Below are positions 56,570 to 64,000 of a stretch of DNA of 64,000 nucleotides, piece after piece. A program made the translations under genes and the position numbers. Under the pieces are notes generated by a model that saw only the letters and a list, made by a program, of their open reading frames with translations, searched no databases and was not told the DNA's origin. The stretch is from Halobacterium sp. DL1 (lineage in GTDB: Archaea > Halobacteriota > Halobacteria > Halobacteriales > Halobacteriaceae), in the NCBI GenBank assembly GCA_000230955.3, contig CP007060.1, positions 186,001 to 250,000 on the forward strand. Reading direction: 5' to 3'. How positions within the stretch are numbered: position 1 is the first letter of the stretch; every line of letters starts with the position of its first letter.

Positions 56570-57247
56570 CTAAGTGCTGCGGACCCACCGAACGTCCGGG
56601 TCGGCGTCCCCGACGAGCGCGTCCTCCAGTTCGTCGCGGACGCGTTCGGTGTCGCCGCCGCTGGCCGCGACACTCCCCACGGATTCGGGGTCGAAGGCCA
56701 CGCCGAGCGCCGGGTAGACGTCTGCGAGCACGCGCGCTATCTCCTCGTGGTCGTCGACGACGAGGACGCCCGAGGTGAGCGCCGCGCCCTTCGTCACGCG
56801 CTGGGCGACGCCCGCCAGTTTCCCGTCTGCGGAGACGGAGTGGTCGCCCGGGCAGAACGAGTCCGGTGGTTCGCCCTCGCTAGCGTCGACGCCAACGGCG
56901 TCGAGGGCGTCGACGACGTCCGCGACCATCGCGTCGTAGCGCTCGCCCAGCCCTGTCCGGACGTCCGCGACTGGCTCGATGCGCGCGAACGCCAGCGTCG
57001 TCTCCGTGTACGCGACGGCCCGCCCGCCGACGCCGCGCTCCTCCGGCGGGAAGCCGTGCTCGCGGGCGGCCGCTCTCGCGTCGTCGTAGCCGTCCTCGTT
57101 CGCGTCCCGCCGCCCGAAGGCGAGCTGCCGGCCCGGCGCCCAGACGCGGACCGCGGGCTCCCCGTGCTCGCGCACGAACTCCATGAGGTCCCGGGTCGCC
57201 TCCCGGTCGGCTTCGCGGTCAGCGGCACGCCCTCGCAGAACTCGCAT
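56570..57247 (-). CDS. Lipoate--protein ligase A family protein
   Basis: A 225-residue protein of the biotin/lipoate ligase fold. The segment PAVRVWAPGRQLAFGRRDAN fits the lipoate ligase start, with a GVGGRAVAYTETTLAFA strand. The lipoyl-adenylate lysine lies in SADGKLAGVAQRVTKGA, close to the K-I-A-G-S-A-Q consensus. It probably attaches lipoate or octanoate to 2-oxoacid dehydrogenase or glycine-cleavage proteins, but no such gene is nearby. It lies upstream of pyrC on the same strand, 24 bases away. Confidence 0.82.
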   Translation of the reverse strand: MRVLRGRAADREADREATRDLMEFVREHGEPAVRVWAPGRQLAFGRRDANEDGYDDARAAAREHGFPPEERGVGGRAVAYTETTLAFARIEPVADVRTGLGERYDAMVADVVDALDAVGVDASEGEPPDSFCPGDHSVSADGKLAGVAQRVTKGAALTSGVLVVDDHEEIARVLADVYPALGVAFDPESVGSVAASGGDTERVRDELEDALVGDADPDVRWVRST

Positions 57248-57300
57248 TACCCCTCCCTACGGACCGACGCCCGTAACTCTACTCGGTTCCAACCCGGCGC

Positions 57301-58248
57301 ATGGTCACGCTGGACGGCGACGTGCTCCGCCGGTACCCGCGCGTCTCCCGCTACAACTCCCCGTACCCCGCTCACGACGCGGGGTGTGCGGTGGACCTGT
57401 ATCCGGACCGCGTGGCTGACCAGCGGGAAGCCACGGAATGGGCGAGTAGCGCGGAACGAAGCTCCGCGGACCATTCGAGCGGGCGGAGCCCGCGAGAAGA
57501 CGGTGAAACCGCGAGCAACGCTGCCGACCGGAGGGAGGCCGCGGAGCGAGCGCCGAGTCCCGTCGCTGGCGATGTCGTCGAAACGCGGACCGTGCGCTGC
57601 CCCGAGAAGCCGTACGCCGAGGACACCGACCACCTCGTCGTCGTGGACACGGGCGCGTACCTCGCGCGGATGCTCCACGTCGACCCGGCGGTCGAACCCG
57701 GCGACACCCTCGCGGTGGGCGACGACGTCGGCCGCCTCGTACGCTCGGGCTTCTTCGCGCCGTGGGTCGACAACCACATCCATCTCGGGTTCCGCGAGCG
57801 CGACCAGAACGCGGTTCGCGCCTCCGGGTCGCTCCCTCTCGACCTCGGGCTGTCAGTCGAGTCGGCTCCCTGGGACGGCCGGGGACGCGTCGTCGAGACG
57901 GGGGAGACCTGGGCGCGACTCGACGCCCCCGAGCACCCTGCGCCGGGCGAGACGTTCGCGGGGCTGGCGGCCGACGACGGGGGAGTCCTCGACGGCGGCC
58001 TCCCGCACTACGAGGCCGGCGGGGCGACGGGTGAGGCCGACCCCGTCTCGCTGCTCGGCACCGTCGTCGGGGACCGCATCGACGACCGGACCGTGGCGTG
58101 GCGGGACGTCACGCCGACCGCGAACGGCGACCCCGTCCGGGGGCTGTCGCTGTGGCTCGGCGCCGAGACTCTCGGCCTGAAACTCGTCTGCCCCGGCCAC
58201 GATCTCTCGGTCGGCGACCGCGTCGACGTGGGGTTCCGAGACCAGTAA
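57301..58248 (+). CDS. Conserved protein of unknown function with a palindromic insertion
   Basis: A 315-residue acidic protein. The N-terminus YPRVSRYNSPYPAHDAGCAVDLYPD (residues 12-36) and the later APSPVAGDVVETRTVRCPEKPYAEDTDHLVVVDTGAYLARMLHVDPAVEPGDTLAVGDDVGRLVRSGFFAPWVDNHIHLGFRE look like a conserved family with a barrel or biotinyl-like domain. Between them about 45 residues (roughly 38-82) are low-complexity and charged, encoded by palindromic DNA. I do not recognise the family and propose no function. ATG 57301 lies 54 bases from the divergent lipoate ligase gene. Confidence 0.75.
   Translation: MVTLDGDVLRRYPRVSRYNSPYPAHDAGCAVDLYPDRVADQREATEWASSAERSSADHSSGRSPREDGETASNAADRREAAERAPSPVAGDVVETRTVRCPEKPYAEDTDHLVVVDTGAYLARMLHVDPAVEPGDTLAVGDDVGRLVRSGFFAPWVDNHIHLGFRERDQNAVRASGSLPLDLGLSVESAPWDGRGRVVETGETWARLDAPEHPAPGETFAGLAADDGGVLDGGLPHYEAGGATGEADPVSLLGTVVGDRIDDRTVAWRDVTPTANGDPVRGLSLWLGAETLGLKLVCPGHDLSVGDRVDVGFRDQ
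57436..57493 (+). repeat. Palindromic insertion inside the 57301 gene
   Basis: Nested inverted repeats: gaatgg (57436-57441) with ccattc (57471-57476) around gcgga (57451-57455) and tccgc (57463-57467), then a second hairpin gcgggc-gga-gcccgc (57479-57493). The stretch is translated in frame, without a stop, as part of a low-complexity insert. It resembles the intergenic palindromic sequences at 37.8 and 46.5 kb in style, though not in exact sequence. Confidence 0.6.
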
Positions 58249-58262
58249 TCTCCGCCGGCGGC

Positions 58263-59660
58263 CTACGCGGTCGCGTCCGTCTCGGCTTTCGCGTCGACGT
58301 CTACGTCGTACCCCTCGGTGTGGAACGAGCCGAGGCAGTTGTAGAGACCGCGCTCGTAGATGTCGGGGACCTTGCTGATGCCGAGGTGGGAGCCGATCTT
58401 CGCGTCCGCCCAGTAGGCGCTGTGGGGCCCCTCGAAGAGTCGGCGCAGCAGGCGGGGATCGACGTCCATCTTCACCCAACCGTCGTAGTCGTCGGTGTCG
58501 ACGTCGTGGACGACGTCGTACCCCTCGCCGTTCATCGACAGTTCGAGGCAGGCGTCGTCGACGAGCGGAATCAGCACCGTCGTGTCGCTTTCGAAGCCGA
58601 TGCTCTCGCGCTTTCCCTCGAGTTTCTCGTAGGCGGGGGGGAAGTAGGCCTCCAGCTCGTCGAGGGTCGGCATCGGGTCCGCCTCGTAGTCGAACGAGCG
58701 CTCGGCGAGCACCTCGCCGATGTACTCCTGCCTGGCCTCCTTGTCGAGTGGCTCGAACGGCGCGGACACCTCCCCCGCGTCGAGGTCGACGTACTCGCCG
58801 GTGTTCAGGAAGACGCACTCGTGTTCCTCGCTCGTGTGCTCGTCGAAGAACGCCTTCGCCTGCTCGCGGGGCGGGTTCGCGGTGTACTGGTTCAGGTCCG
58901 CGAGGTCGCCCGCGAGGACGTACTCACCGGCGAACGGCATGTAGTAGTCCGGTTCGAAGAGGTCGACGAAGTTGAGCGCGAGTTCGTGTTTCTCCTGGAT
59001 GACCCGGTCGCGCTCGGAGATCATCTCCTCGTGCGTGTAGTTCGTGACCGCCTGCGGGTAGAACTGGGCGGCGCTGTACTGGTGACAGAGCAGGTCGACG
59101 CTCCCGTAGTCCTCCTTGACCTGCTCGCAGGTCGATTCGACGAGGGGGTAGGGGCAGTCGTTGGTGTTCACGACGACGTGGTCGCCGTCGTCGATGACCG
59201 CCATCGAGTCGACCTGGGTCGACCCCGTCTTCTCGGCCTCCGTGTCGTACCACGTGCAACCGAAGAAGTTCCCGCAGAGCTCCGGGTCGCAGCCGTCCGC
59301 CGCGAGCACGTTGATGTGGACGTCGCCCTTCAGTTGCGTGCGGTCGTCGTGGGCCAGTTCGATGACCTCGAAACCGAGGTCCTCGATGGCGTCACGGAGG
59401 TAGTCCCAGCGGTAGTCGTGGATGAGGACGGGGATGTCCGTGTCCATCCGGCGGAGCGTCGCGGGGTCGAAGTGGTCCGGGTGGATGTGCGAGATGTAGA
59501 TGTAGTCGAGGTCGTCGAAGTCCTCGGGCCCCTTCGCCGGTTCCGGGTAGTGGCACCACGATCCGTAGTACGCGCCGTCGACCAGCCACGGGTCACAGAG
59601 GATGTCCGCGTCCTCGGTCTCGATGTGGATGGCGGCAGACGACAGGTACGTGACTTGCAT
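58263..59660 (-). CDS. MBL-fold protein similar to CMP-sialate hydroxylase
   Basis: A 465-residue metallo-beta-lactamase-fold protein. The metal motif is ISHIHPDHFDPATLRRM (H-x-H-x-D-H, about residue 57). The overall plan resembles UlaG and the C-terminal part of CMP-Neu5Ac hydroxylase: DPWLVDGAYYGSWCHYP, AVIDDGDHVVVNTNDCPYP, LLCHQYSAAQFYP and a long C-terminal region with WVKMDVDPRLLRRLFEGPHSAYWADAKIGSHL. It lacks the Rieske 2Fe-2S domain of true hydroxylases. No sialic acid genes are nearby, so the substrate is unknown. Confidence 0.75.
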   Translation of the reverse strand: MQVTYLSSAAIHIETEDADILCDPWLVDGAYYGSWCHYPEPAKGPEDFDDLDYIYISHIHPDHFDPATLRRMDTDIPVLIHDYRWDYLRDAIEDLGFEVIELAHDDRTQLKGDVHINVLAADGCDPELCGNFFGCTWYDTEAEKTGSTQVDSMAVIDDGDHVVVNTNDCPYPLVESTCEQVKEDYGSVDLLCHQYSAAQFYPQAVTNYTHEEMISERDRVIQEKHELALNFVDLFEPDYYMPFAGEYVLAGDLADLNQYTANPPREQAKAFFDEHTSEEHECVFLNTGEYVDLDAGEVSAPFEPLDKEARQEYIGEVLAERSFDYEADPMPTLDELEAYFPPAYEKLEGKRESIGFESDTTVLIPLVDDACLELSMNGEGYDVVHDVDTDDYDGWVKMDVDPRLLRRLFEGPHSAYWADAKIGSHLGISKVPDIYERGLYNCLGSFHTEGYDVDVDAKAETDATA

Positions 59661-59824
59661 ACGTCCCGTTGAGGCCGTGTCGGGGCTTTGTTATCACTCG
59701 GGTACCACCCGGCAGGCGGAGACAGAACAGCCGTTATCGTCGGGCTTCGATCGGGTAGCGCTCCACTACGAGCGCGGTCCCAGTAGGCCCTCTCTACCGC
59801 GAGCTATCGGGGCTACGAGGGCGC

Positions 59825-60397
59825 TCAGGCGAACTCGACAGTCGCCCGTTCGACGCGCTCCCCGAACAGCCAGTCGGCGTGTTCGACGGCGTACTCGTGG
59901 TGGTCGGCTTCGATGAAGCCGACGGCGTCCTCGACGACCACCGGCCGGAAGTCACGGAGGCCGGCGGAGCTGGCGGTGTGGAGCACGCAGACGTTCGCCA
60001 GCGTGCCACAGAGCAGCAGGTCGTCGATAGCGTGGGCGTCGAGGTGGCCCTCGAGGTCAGTCTGGTAGAACGCGTCGTAGGTGTGCTTCTCGACGACGTG
60101 GTCCTCGTCGCGGACGTCCAGGTCGTCGTGGAGGTCGGCGTCCCACGTCCCCTCGACGACGTGCTCGCCCCAGCGCTCGAACTCGTCGTAGTAGTGGTTG
60201 CCGTCGAACTGCTCGGGCGGGTGGACGTCCCGCGTGTAGACGACGCTCGCTCCAGCGTCGCGCGCCCGCGAGACGAGGTCCGTGACGGGGTCGAGGGCTT
60301 CCTCGCTGGCGGGTGCGTGGAGGCTGCCGTCCGGGTGGCAGAAGCCGTTCTGCATGTCCACGACGACGACTGCGGTGCTGTCAGGGTCGACGTTCAT
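59825..60397 (-). CDS. Nicotinamidase/isochorismatase family hydrolase
   Basis: A 190-residue cysteine hydrolase. The catalytic Asp is in VVVVDMQNGFCHPDGSL (about residue 15). Metal or substrate residues lie in VYTRDVHPPEQF, the Lys in HVVEKHTYDAFYQTDLE, and the catalytic Cys in GTLANVCVLHTASSAGLRDF (about 140). This order matches PncA, which converts nicotinamide to nicotinate in NAD salvage. ATG 60397 (MNVDPDSTAVVVVD) is preferred over 60421. NAPRTase, the next step, is encoded at 62.7 kb. Confidence 0.87.
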   Translation of the reverse strand: MNVDPDSTAVVVVDMQNGFCHPDGSLHAPASEEALDPVTDLVSRARDAGASVVYTRDVHPPEQFDGNHYYDEFERWGEHVVEGTWDADLHDDLDVRDEDHVVEKHTYDAFYQTDLEGHLDAHAIDDLLLCGTLANVCVLHTASSAGLRDFRPVVVEDAVGFIEADHHEYAVEHADWLFGERVERATVEFA

Positions 60398-60457
60398 GTC
60401 CGGGCGTTCGTCCGGAGCCACAAAAGCAGTTGTGCGAACCGGTCTCGCTGCGTCCGG

Positions 60458-61045
60458 TCAGGCGACGGCGTCGCCGAAGTACGCGCTGCCGCCGCCAGCG
60501 ACGGCCGCACCGACCCCCATCAGGACGCTGTTGACGAGCACCTGCGCGTAGTCCAGGGAGATGGCGGACTGCCCCTCTATGCTCGGCGCCTGGGAGACCG
60601 CCAGAACGTCCGTGACGAAGACCAGGAAGACGGTGCCGACGAGCACGCCCGCGGCCGTCGCGATGACGGCCTTCCGCGTCGTCGCCTCGAAGTGGAGGCC
60701 GACGAGGATGCCCGCGCCCCCCGCGACGGCCAGCGCCACGTACGGCGCGACGCCGATGGCCGTGTTGACGAGGCCGAGTTTGTACTGCTGGCTGGACATC
60801 TGCCCGGAGAGTCCCGCCGTGTTCGGGGCGCTCCCGAACGCACCGAGGAGCACTACCATGACGCCGATGCCGGCACCGACGAAGGCCATCGCGCCGGCCA
60901 CCGTCCGCACGTACTGCTTCACCGCCGGCTCCTGGAGCACGTCGGTCACCGACTGCTGGTCAACTCCCTGCACGCCCGAGGCGTCAGCCGCAGTCGCGCT
61001 CGGGGCCGCGCTGTGCTCGTCCCGTTCGCTCTGTGAGTCTGACAT
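60458..61045 (-). CDS. Haloarchaeal membrane protein of unknown function
   Basis: A 195-residue protein with a hydrophilic N-terminus of about 45 residues and four hydrophobic segments (VAGAMAFVGAGIGVMVVLLGAF, IGVAPYVALAVAGGAGILVGLHF, VIATAAGVLVGTVFLVFVTDVLAV, VLVNSVLMGVGAAVAGGGSAYF). ATG 61045 gives MSDSQSERDEHSAAPS. It is divergent from the Hvo_1808-like gene. No known family motif is seen. Confidence 0.8.
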   Translation of the reverse strand: MSDSQSERDEHSAAPSATAADASGVQGVDQQSVTDVLQEPAVKQYVRTVAGAMAFVGAGIGVMVVLLGAFGSAPNTAGLSGQMSSQQYKLGLVNTAIGVAPYVALAVAGGAGILVGLHFEATTRKAVIATAAGVLVGTVFLVFVTDVLAVSQAPSIEGQSAISLDYAQVLVNSVLMGVGAAVAGGGSAYFGDAVA

Positions 61046-61160
61046 CACCTGCGACACTCTCCTGTCAGGAGTTAAACCCCCGGGTCGGCGGGCAGCGCCG
61101 ACGCTACACTGCTTCGACTGTGCGCAGGCTTTTACCTCCAGCAGCCCACAGTTGTACGCA

Positions 61161-62636
61161 ATGGCACGCCGCATTCTGGCCGTCGGCCTGGTCCTCCTCG
61201 TGGTGCTCGCTGGCTGTCAGTCCGTCTCGTTCTCGGGCGATACCACCACGGACGTGGAGACCACCCAGCAGGCCGACCAACCGACGACCACCGCGACCAA
61301 CGGGTCGACCGACGAGTCGGAGTTCGACTTCGCGGACCCCGAGTCGGACGTTCTGGGGTGGGAGAACGGTCTCTGGTACAACGAGTCGATAGGCGTCAGC
61401 GTCGAGGACGGCCTGAACGACTCCGAGCGGAACGCGACCATCGACCGCGCGATGGCGCGCGTCGAGCAGATCCGCGGCATCGAGTTCGAGAAGCGGGTCC
61501 CGGTCGAGGTCATCTCCCGGGACAAGTACCGCGAGCAGTACGCGGACACCGGCGACGCCAGCGACGCGCTGCGGACGTTCGACGACACGAAGTTCGAGGC
61601 GCTGTTCCTCGTCGGCGAGAACGAGGACTCCATCGAGGTCCAGGAGTCCAACCGCGGGGAGAACGTCCTCGGCTTCTACACGCCGAGGGACGACCGCATC
61701 GTCATCATCTCCGAATCGTCGACGCCGACCATCGAGGAGACGACGCTCGGCCACGAACTGGTCCACGCCCTCCAGTTCCGGAACTTCGACGCGAACTTCT
61801 CCTCGCCGACCCGTGACGCGTCGAACGCCCACAACGGCCTCATCGAGGGCGAGGCGCGCTTCGTCGACACCCGGTACAGCAACAACTGCGGGGCCAACTG
61901 GAGCTGTGTCAGCCCGCAGGCGGGCGGCGGTGGCGGCGGCGGTGACCTCCACCTCGGCATCTACATCATGAAGTACTTCCCGTACAGCGACGGTCCCGGC
62001 TTCGTGGAGCACTTCTACGAGCAGGACGGCTGGTCGGGCGTCGCGGACCTCTACTCGAACCCCGCGAAGACCTCCGAGCAGGTCGCCCAGCCCGAGAAGT
62101 ACGGCACCGACCAGCCCGCGGACGTCAGGCTCCCCGACCGCTCGTCGGCCGGCTGGGAGCGGGTCACCGTCGACGGCCGGGCACCGTACGGCGAAGTCGG
62201 CGTCGGCGGCCTCACGGCCATGCTCGCCTACCCGGCCTACCACGAGGGCCGCCAGGGGGTCGTGCTCAACCCCCAGGAGTTCCTGAACATCGAGGACGGT
62301 TCGGTCGACCGGAGCGACCCGTTCGACTACACCACCACGCCCGTCGAGGGCTGGGACGGTGAGCGGATGTGGATCTACGAGAGCGACGACGGCGAGACGG
62401 CGTACACGTGGCGCATCGCCTGGGACTCCCAGCGCGACGCCAAGCAGTTCGCGGAGACCTACCGCAACCTCCTCCAGTACTGGGGCGCCGAACAGCGCGA
62501 CAACGGCGTCTGGCGCATCCCCGAGGGGGAGAGCGAGTTCGCCGACGCGTTCCGCGTCACCGTCTCCGGCGACACGGTGACTATCGTGAACGCGCCGACC
62601 GTCGACCAGCTCGGCGACGTCCACGCGAGACAGTAG
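61161..62636 (+). CDS. Hvo_1808-type surface lipoprotein with a zincin motif
   Basis: A 491-residue exported lipoprotein. The signal ILAVGLVLLVVLAGCQ has a lipobox Cys 19 without an RR motif. A Thr/Asp-rich spacer follows, then an alpha-helical and beta domain with HELVH in TLGHELVHALQFRNF (about residue 201), a zinc metallopeptidase signature, and a later Glu in IEGEARFVDTRY. The C-terminal part (YPAYHEGRQGVVLN, AWDSQRDAKQFAETYRNLLQYWG) resembles the haloarchaeal Hvo_1808 surface protein family. Protease activity is not shown. ATG 61161 fits the signal. Confidence 0.82.
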   Translation: MARRILAVGLVLLVVLAGCQSVSFSGDTTTDVETTQQADQPTTTATNGSTDESEFDFADPESDVLGWENGLWYNESIGVSVEDGLNDSERNATIDRAMARVEQIRGIEFEKRVPVEVISRDKYREQYADTGDASDALRTFDDTKFEALFLVGENEDSIEVQESNRGENVLGFYTPRDDRIVIISESSTPTIEETTLGHELVHALQFRNFDANFSSPTRDASNAHNGLIEGEARFVDTRYSNNCGANWSCVSPQAGGGGGGGDLHLGIYIMKYFPYSDGPGFVEHFYEQDGWSGVADLYSNPAKTSEQVAQPEKYGTDQPADVRLPDRSSAGWERVTVDGRAPYGEVGVGGLTAMLAYPAYHEGRQGVVLNPQEFLNIEDGSVDRSDPFDYTTTPVEGWDGERMWIYESDDGETAYTWRIAWDSQRDAKQFAETYRNLLQYWGAEQRDNGVWRIPEGESEFADAFRVTVSGDTVTIVNAPTVDQLGDVHARQ

Positions 62637-62699
62637 GCGAGCCTTTTTCGCCCGTGCCGCAGTAGCCCCAGCTATGCACGCTCACAGGGAGGTCCAGTC

Positions 62700-63845
62700 G
62701 TGACCTTCGACATCGTCGGCCCCGACGCCATCGCCGACGGCCGCGCGACCGACGCCTACTTCCAGCGGACCGAGGCCACGCTCGACCACGCCGGAAAGAA
62801 CCCTCACGTAGTCGCGGAGGTGACCGCCGACCAGTTCCCGACCGGCGAGTTCGAACTGTTCGCGGGCGCGAAGGACGCCGCCCACCTCCTCGAGGGACTT
62901 CCCCTGGACGCCGACGCGCTCCCCGAGGGGACGCTGTTCGACGGCGGCCCAGTGATGCGAATCGAGGGCCAGTACCGCGACTTCGCGCGCTACGAGACGT
63001 CGCTGCTGGGCTTCCTCTCGCACGCCTCCGGCGTCGCCACCGCCGCTCTCGAAGTCCGGCGCGCCGCTCCCGACTCGCAGGTGTTGAGCTTCGGCGCGCG
63101 CCACGTCCACCCCTCCATCGCCGCGATGGTCGAACGCTCCGCGCTGCTGGCCGGTCTCGACGGCTTCTCGCACGTCGCCGCCGGGGAGATTCTCGGGCGG
63201 GAGGCCGGCGGCACGATGCCACACGCGCTGCTCATCTGTTTCGGGCGCGGCAACCAGGAGGCCGCGTGGCGGGCCTTCCACGAGGCCGTCCCGGCGGACG
63301 TCCCGCGCGTCGCGCTCTGTGACACGTACTCCGACGAGAAGGACGAGGTGCTGCGCGCCGTCGCGGAACTGGGCGACGACCTCGACGCCGTCCGCCTCGA
63401 CACCACCGGGTCGCGGCGCGGCGACTTCCGGCACATCGTCCGGGAGATACAGTGGGAACTCGACGTGCGCGGCCACGGCGACGTCGACGTCTTCCTCAGT
63501 GGCGGCCTCGGCCCCGAGGAGATCCGGCACCTCCGGGACGTCGCGGACGGCTTCGGCGTCGGCAGCCACGTCTCGAACGCCGACCCCGTTGACTTCGCGC
63601 TGGACATCGTCGAGGTGGACGGCGAACCAGCCGCCAAGCGCGGGAAGCTCTCGGGGAAGAAGGACGTCTACCGGACGCGGGACGGCGGCCACCACGTCGC
63701 GCTCGCAGGCCGGCCGGGCCCGACGGACGGCTCGGCGCTCATGGAACCGCTCGTCCGCGACGGCGAGATCGTCCAGGCGTTCGACGTGGACGCCGCTGCG
63801 GCGCGTGCGGTCGACGACGCAGAAACTGTCGGCTTCAGGCAGTGA
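62700..63845 (+). CDS. Nicotinate phosphoribosyltransferase
   Basis: A 381-residue enzyme that makes nicotinate mononucleotide from nicotinate and PRPP, in NAD salvage. It has the archaeal NAPRTase pattern: TDAYFQRTEATL at the start, VMRIEGQYRDFARYETSLLGFLSHASGVATAA, VLSFGARHVHPSIAAM, DTYSDEKDEVLRA, VRLDTTGSRRGDFRHIVREIQWELDVRGHGDVDVFLSGGLGPEEIRHL and GVGSHVSNADPVDFALDIVEVDG. It starts with GTG 62700. It completes the pathway of the nicotinamidase at 59.8 kb. Confidence 0.92.
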   Translation: MTFDIVGPDAIADGRATDAYFQRTEATLDHAGKNPHVVAEVTADQFPTGEFELFAGAKDAAHLLEGLPLDADALPEGTLFDGGPVMRIEGQYRDFARYETSLLGFLSHASGVATAALEVRRAAPDSQVLSFGARHVHPSIAAMVERSALLAGLDGFSHVAAGEILGREAGGTMPHALLICFGRGNQEAAWRAFHEAVPADVPRVALCDTYSDEKDEVLRAVAELGDDLDAVRLDTTGSRRGDFRHIVREIQWELDVRGHGDVDVFLSGGLGPEEIRHLRDVADGFGVGSHVSNADPVDFALDIVEVDGEPAAKRGKLSGKKDVYRTRDGGHHVALAGRPGPTDGSALMEPLVRDGEIVQAFDVDAAAARAVDDAETVGFRQ

Positions 63846-64000
63846 GCTCTTCGACCGGCTCCTCCTCGGCGTCCGTCTCCCGGAACACCTGCCCCTCGAA
63901 CAGCGTAACCATCACGTCGTCGTCCTCCCACGCGCCGTTCGGCAGGCCGGCCTTCCGGCACGTCCGGTCGAGATACTCGTAGACGCTCCAGTCGTTCTCC
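63835..64000 (-). CDS. 3' end of an unidentified gene
   Basis: The minus-strand frame open from the window edge gives the last 54 residues of a protein, beginning ENDWSVYEYLDRTCRKAG, with EDDDVMVTLFEGQVFRET and the end EEEPVEELTA, stop at 63835-63837. It overlaps the NAPRTase gene tail to tail by 11 bases. The codon use and acidic end look genuine. Too little is visible to name it. Confidence 0.7.
   Translation of the reverse strand, partial: ENDWSVYEYLDRTCRKAGLPNGAWEDDDVMVTLFEGQVFRETDAEEEPVEELTA

Overview
The window is a 64 kb stretch of a haloarchaeal chromosome (order Halobacteriales). The evidence is the high GC content, the strongly acidic and low-lysine proteins, and the order 16S - tRNA-Ala - 23S - 5S - tRNA-Cys. 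The rRNA promoters carry the haloarchaeal start octamer TGCGAACG. Twin-arginine lipoproteins are common, and many genes appear to make leaderless transcripts with a TATA element about 27-30 nt before the start codon. I see no insertion sequence, transposase, integrase or CRISPR array. The gene order is mostly that of a core chromosome.

Layout. 1-4.6 kb: end of pheS, pheT, an acetyltransferase, pyrD with a small AbrB-like protein, and the DNA-binding protein MC1. 4.6-10.8 kb: a complete rRNA operon with a tandem promoter array, long processing stems around 16S and 23S, and a hairpin-rich leader before 23S. 10.8-20.2 kb: a lamin-tail protein, envelope proteins, a soluble chemotaxis transducer with its own CheW, tRNA-Lys, an M20 peptidase, several very small genes, and a siroheme nitrite/sulfite reductase paired with a DUF6360 protein. 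20.2-27.8 kb: an RNA-processing nuclease of the aCPSF2 type, a nickel permease, and a compact urease operon ureBCAGDEF read divergently from the permease. 27.8-35.9 kb: a denitrification module for N2O reduction, with two halocyanins, a lipoprotein-type NosZ, a membrane protein, nosD, nosF, nosY and nosL. 36-47.9 kb: aldehyde dehydrogenase, ribosomal protein S6e, a PfkB kinase converging on a BtpA-family protein, a DHH phosphoesterase, three UspA proteins, a lone HalOD1 protein, a strikingly Gln/Gly/Arg-rich disordered protein, and a DUF5806 protein. 48-55.3 kb: a peptide ABC importer with both ATPases fused in one 1022-residue chain. 55.3-64 kb: pyrC, a lipoate ligase-like enzyme, an MBL-fold protein like CMP-sialate hydroxylases, nicotinamidase, a surface metallopeptidase-like protein, nicotinate phosphoribosyltransferase, and the end of one more gene.

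Physiologically the window joins nitrogen functions (urea use with dedicated nickel uptake and a nickel-binding UreE tail, nitrite assimilation, terminal N2O reduction fed by copper proteins) with pyrimidine synthesis (pyrD, pyrC), NAD salvage (nicotinamidase plus NAPRTase) and peptide uptake.

The features least explained by known families are: the basic Q/G/R-rich protein at 45635-46492, which runs against the acidic haloarchaeal proteome; the insertions in the fused ABC ATPase; the N-terminal extension and lipobox of NosZ; the hairpin array before 23S; a leader ORF overlapping the ureB start; and palindromic DNA inserted in frame into the gene at 57301. All calls come from reading the sequence by eye; no database search was run.
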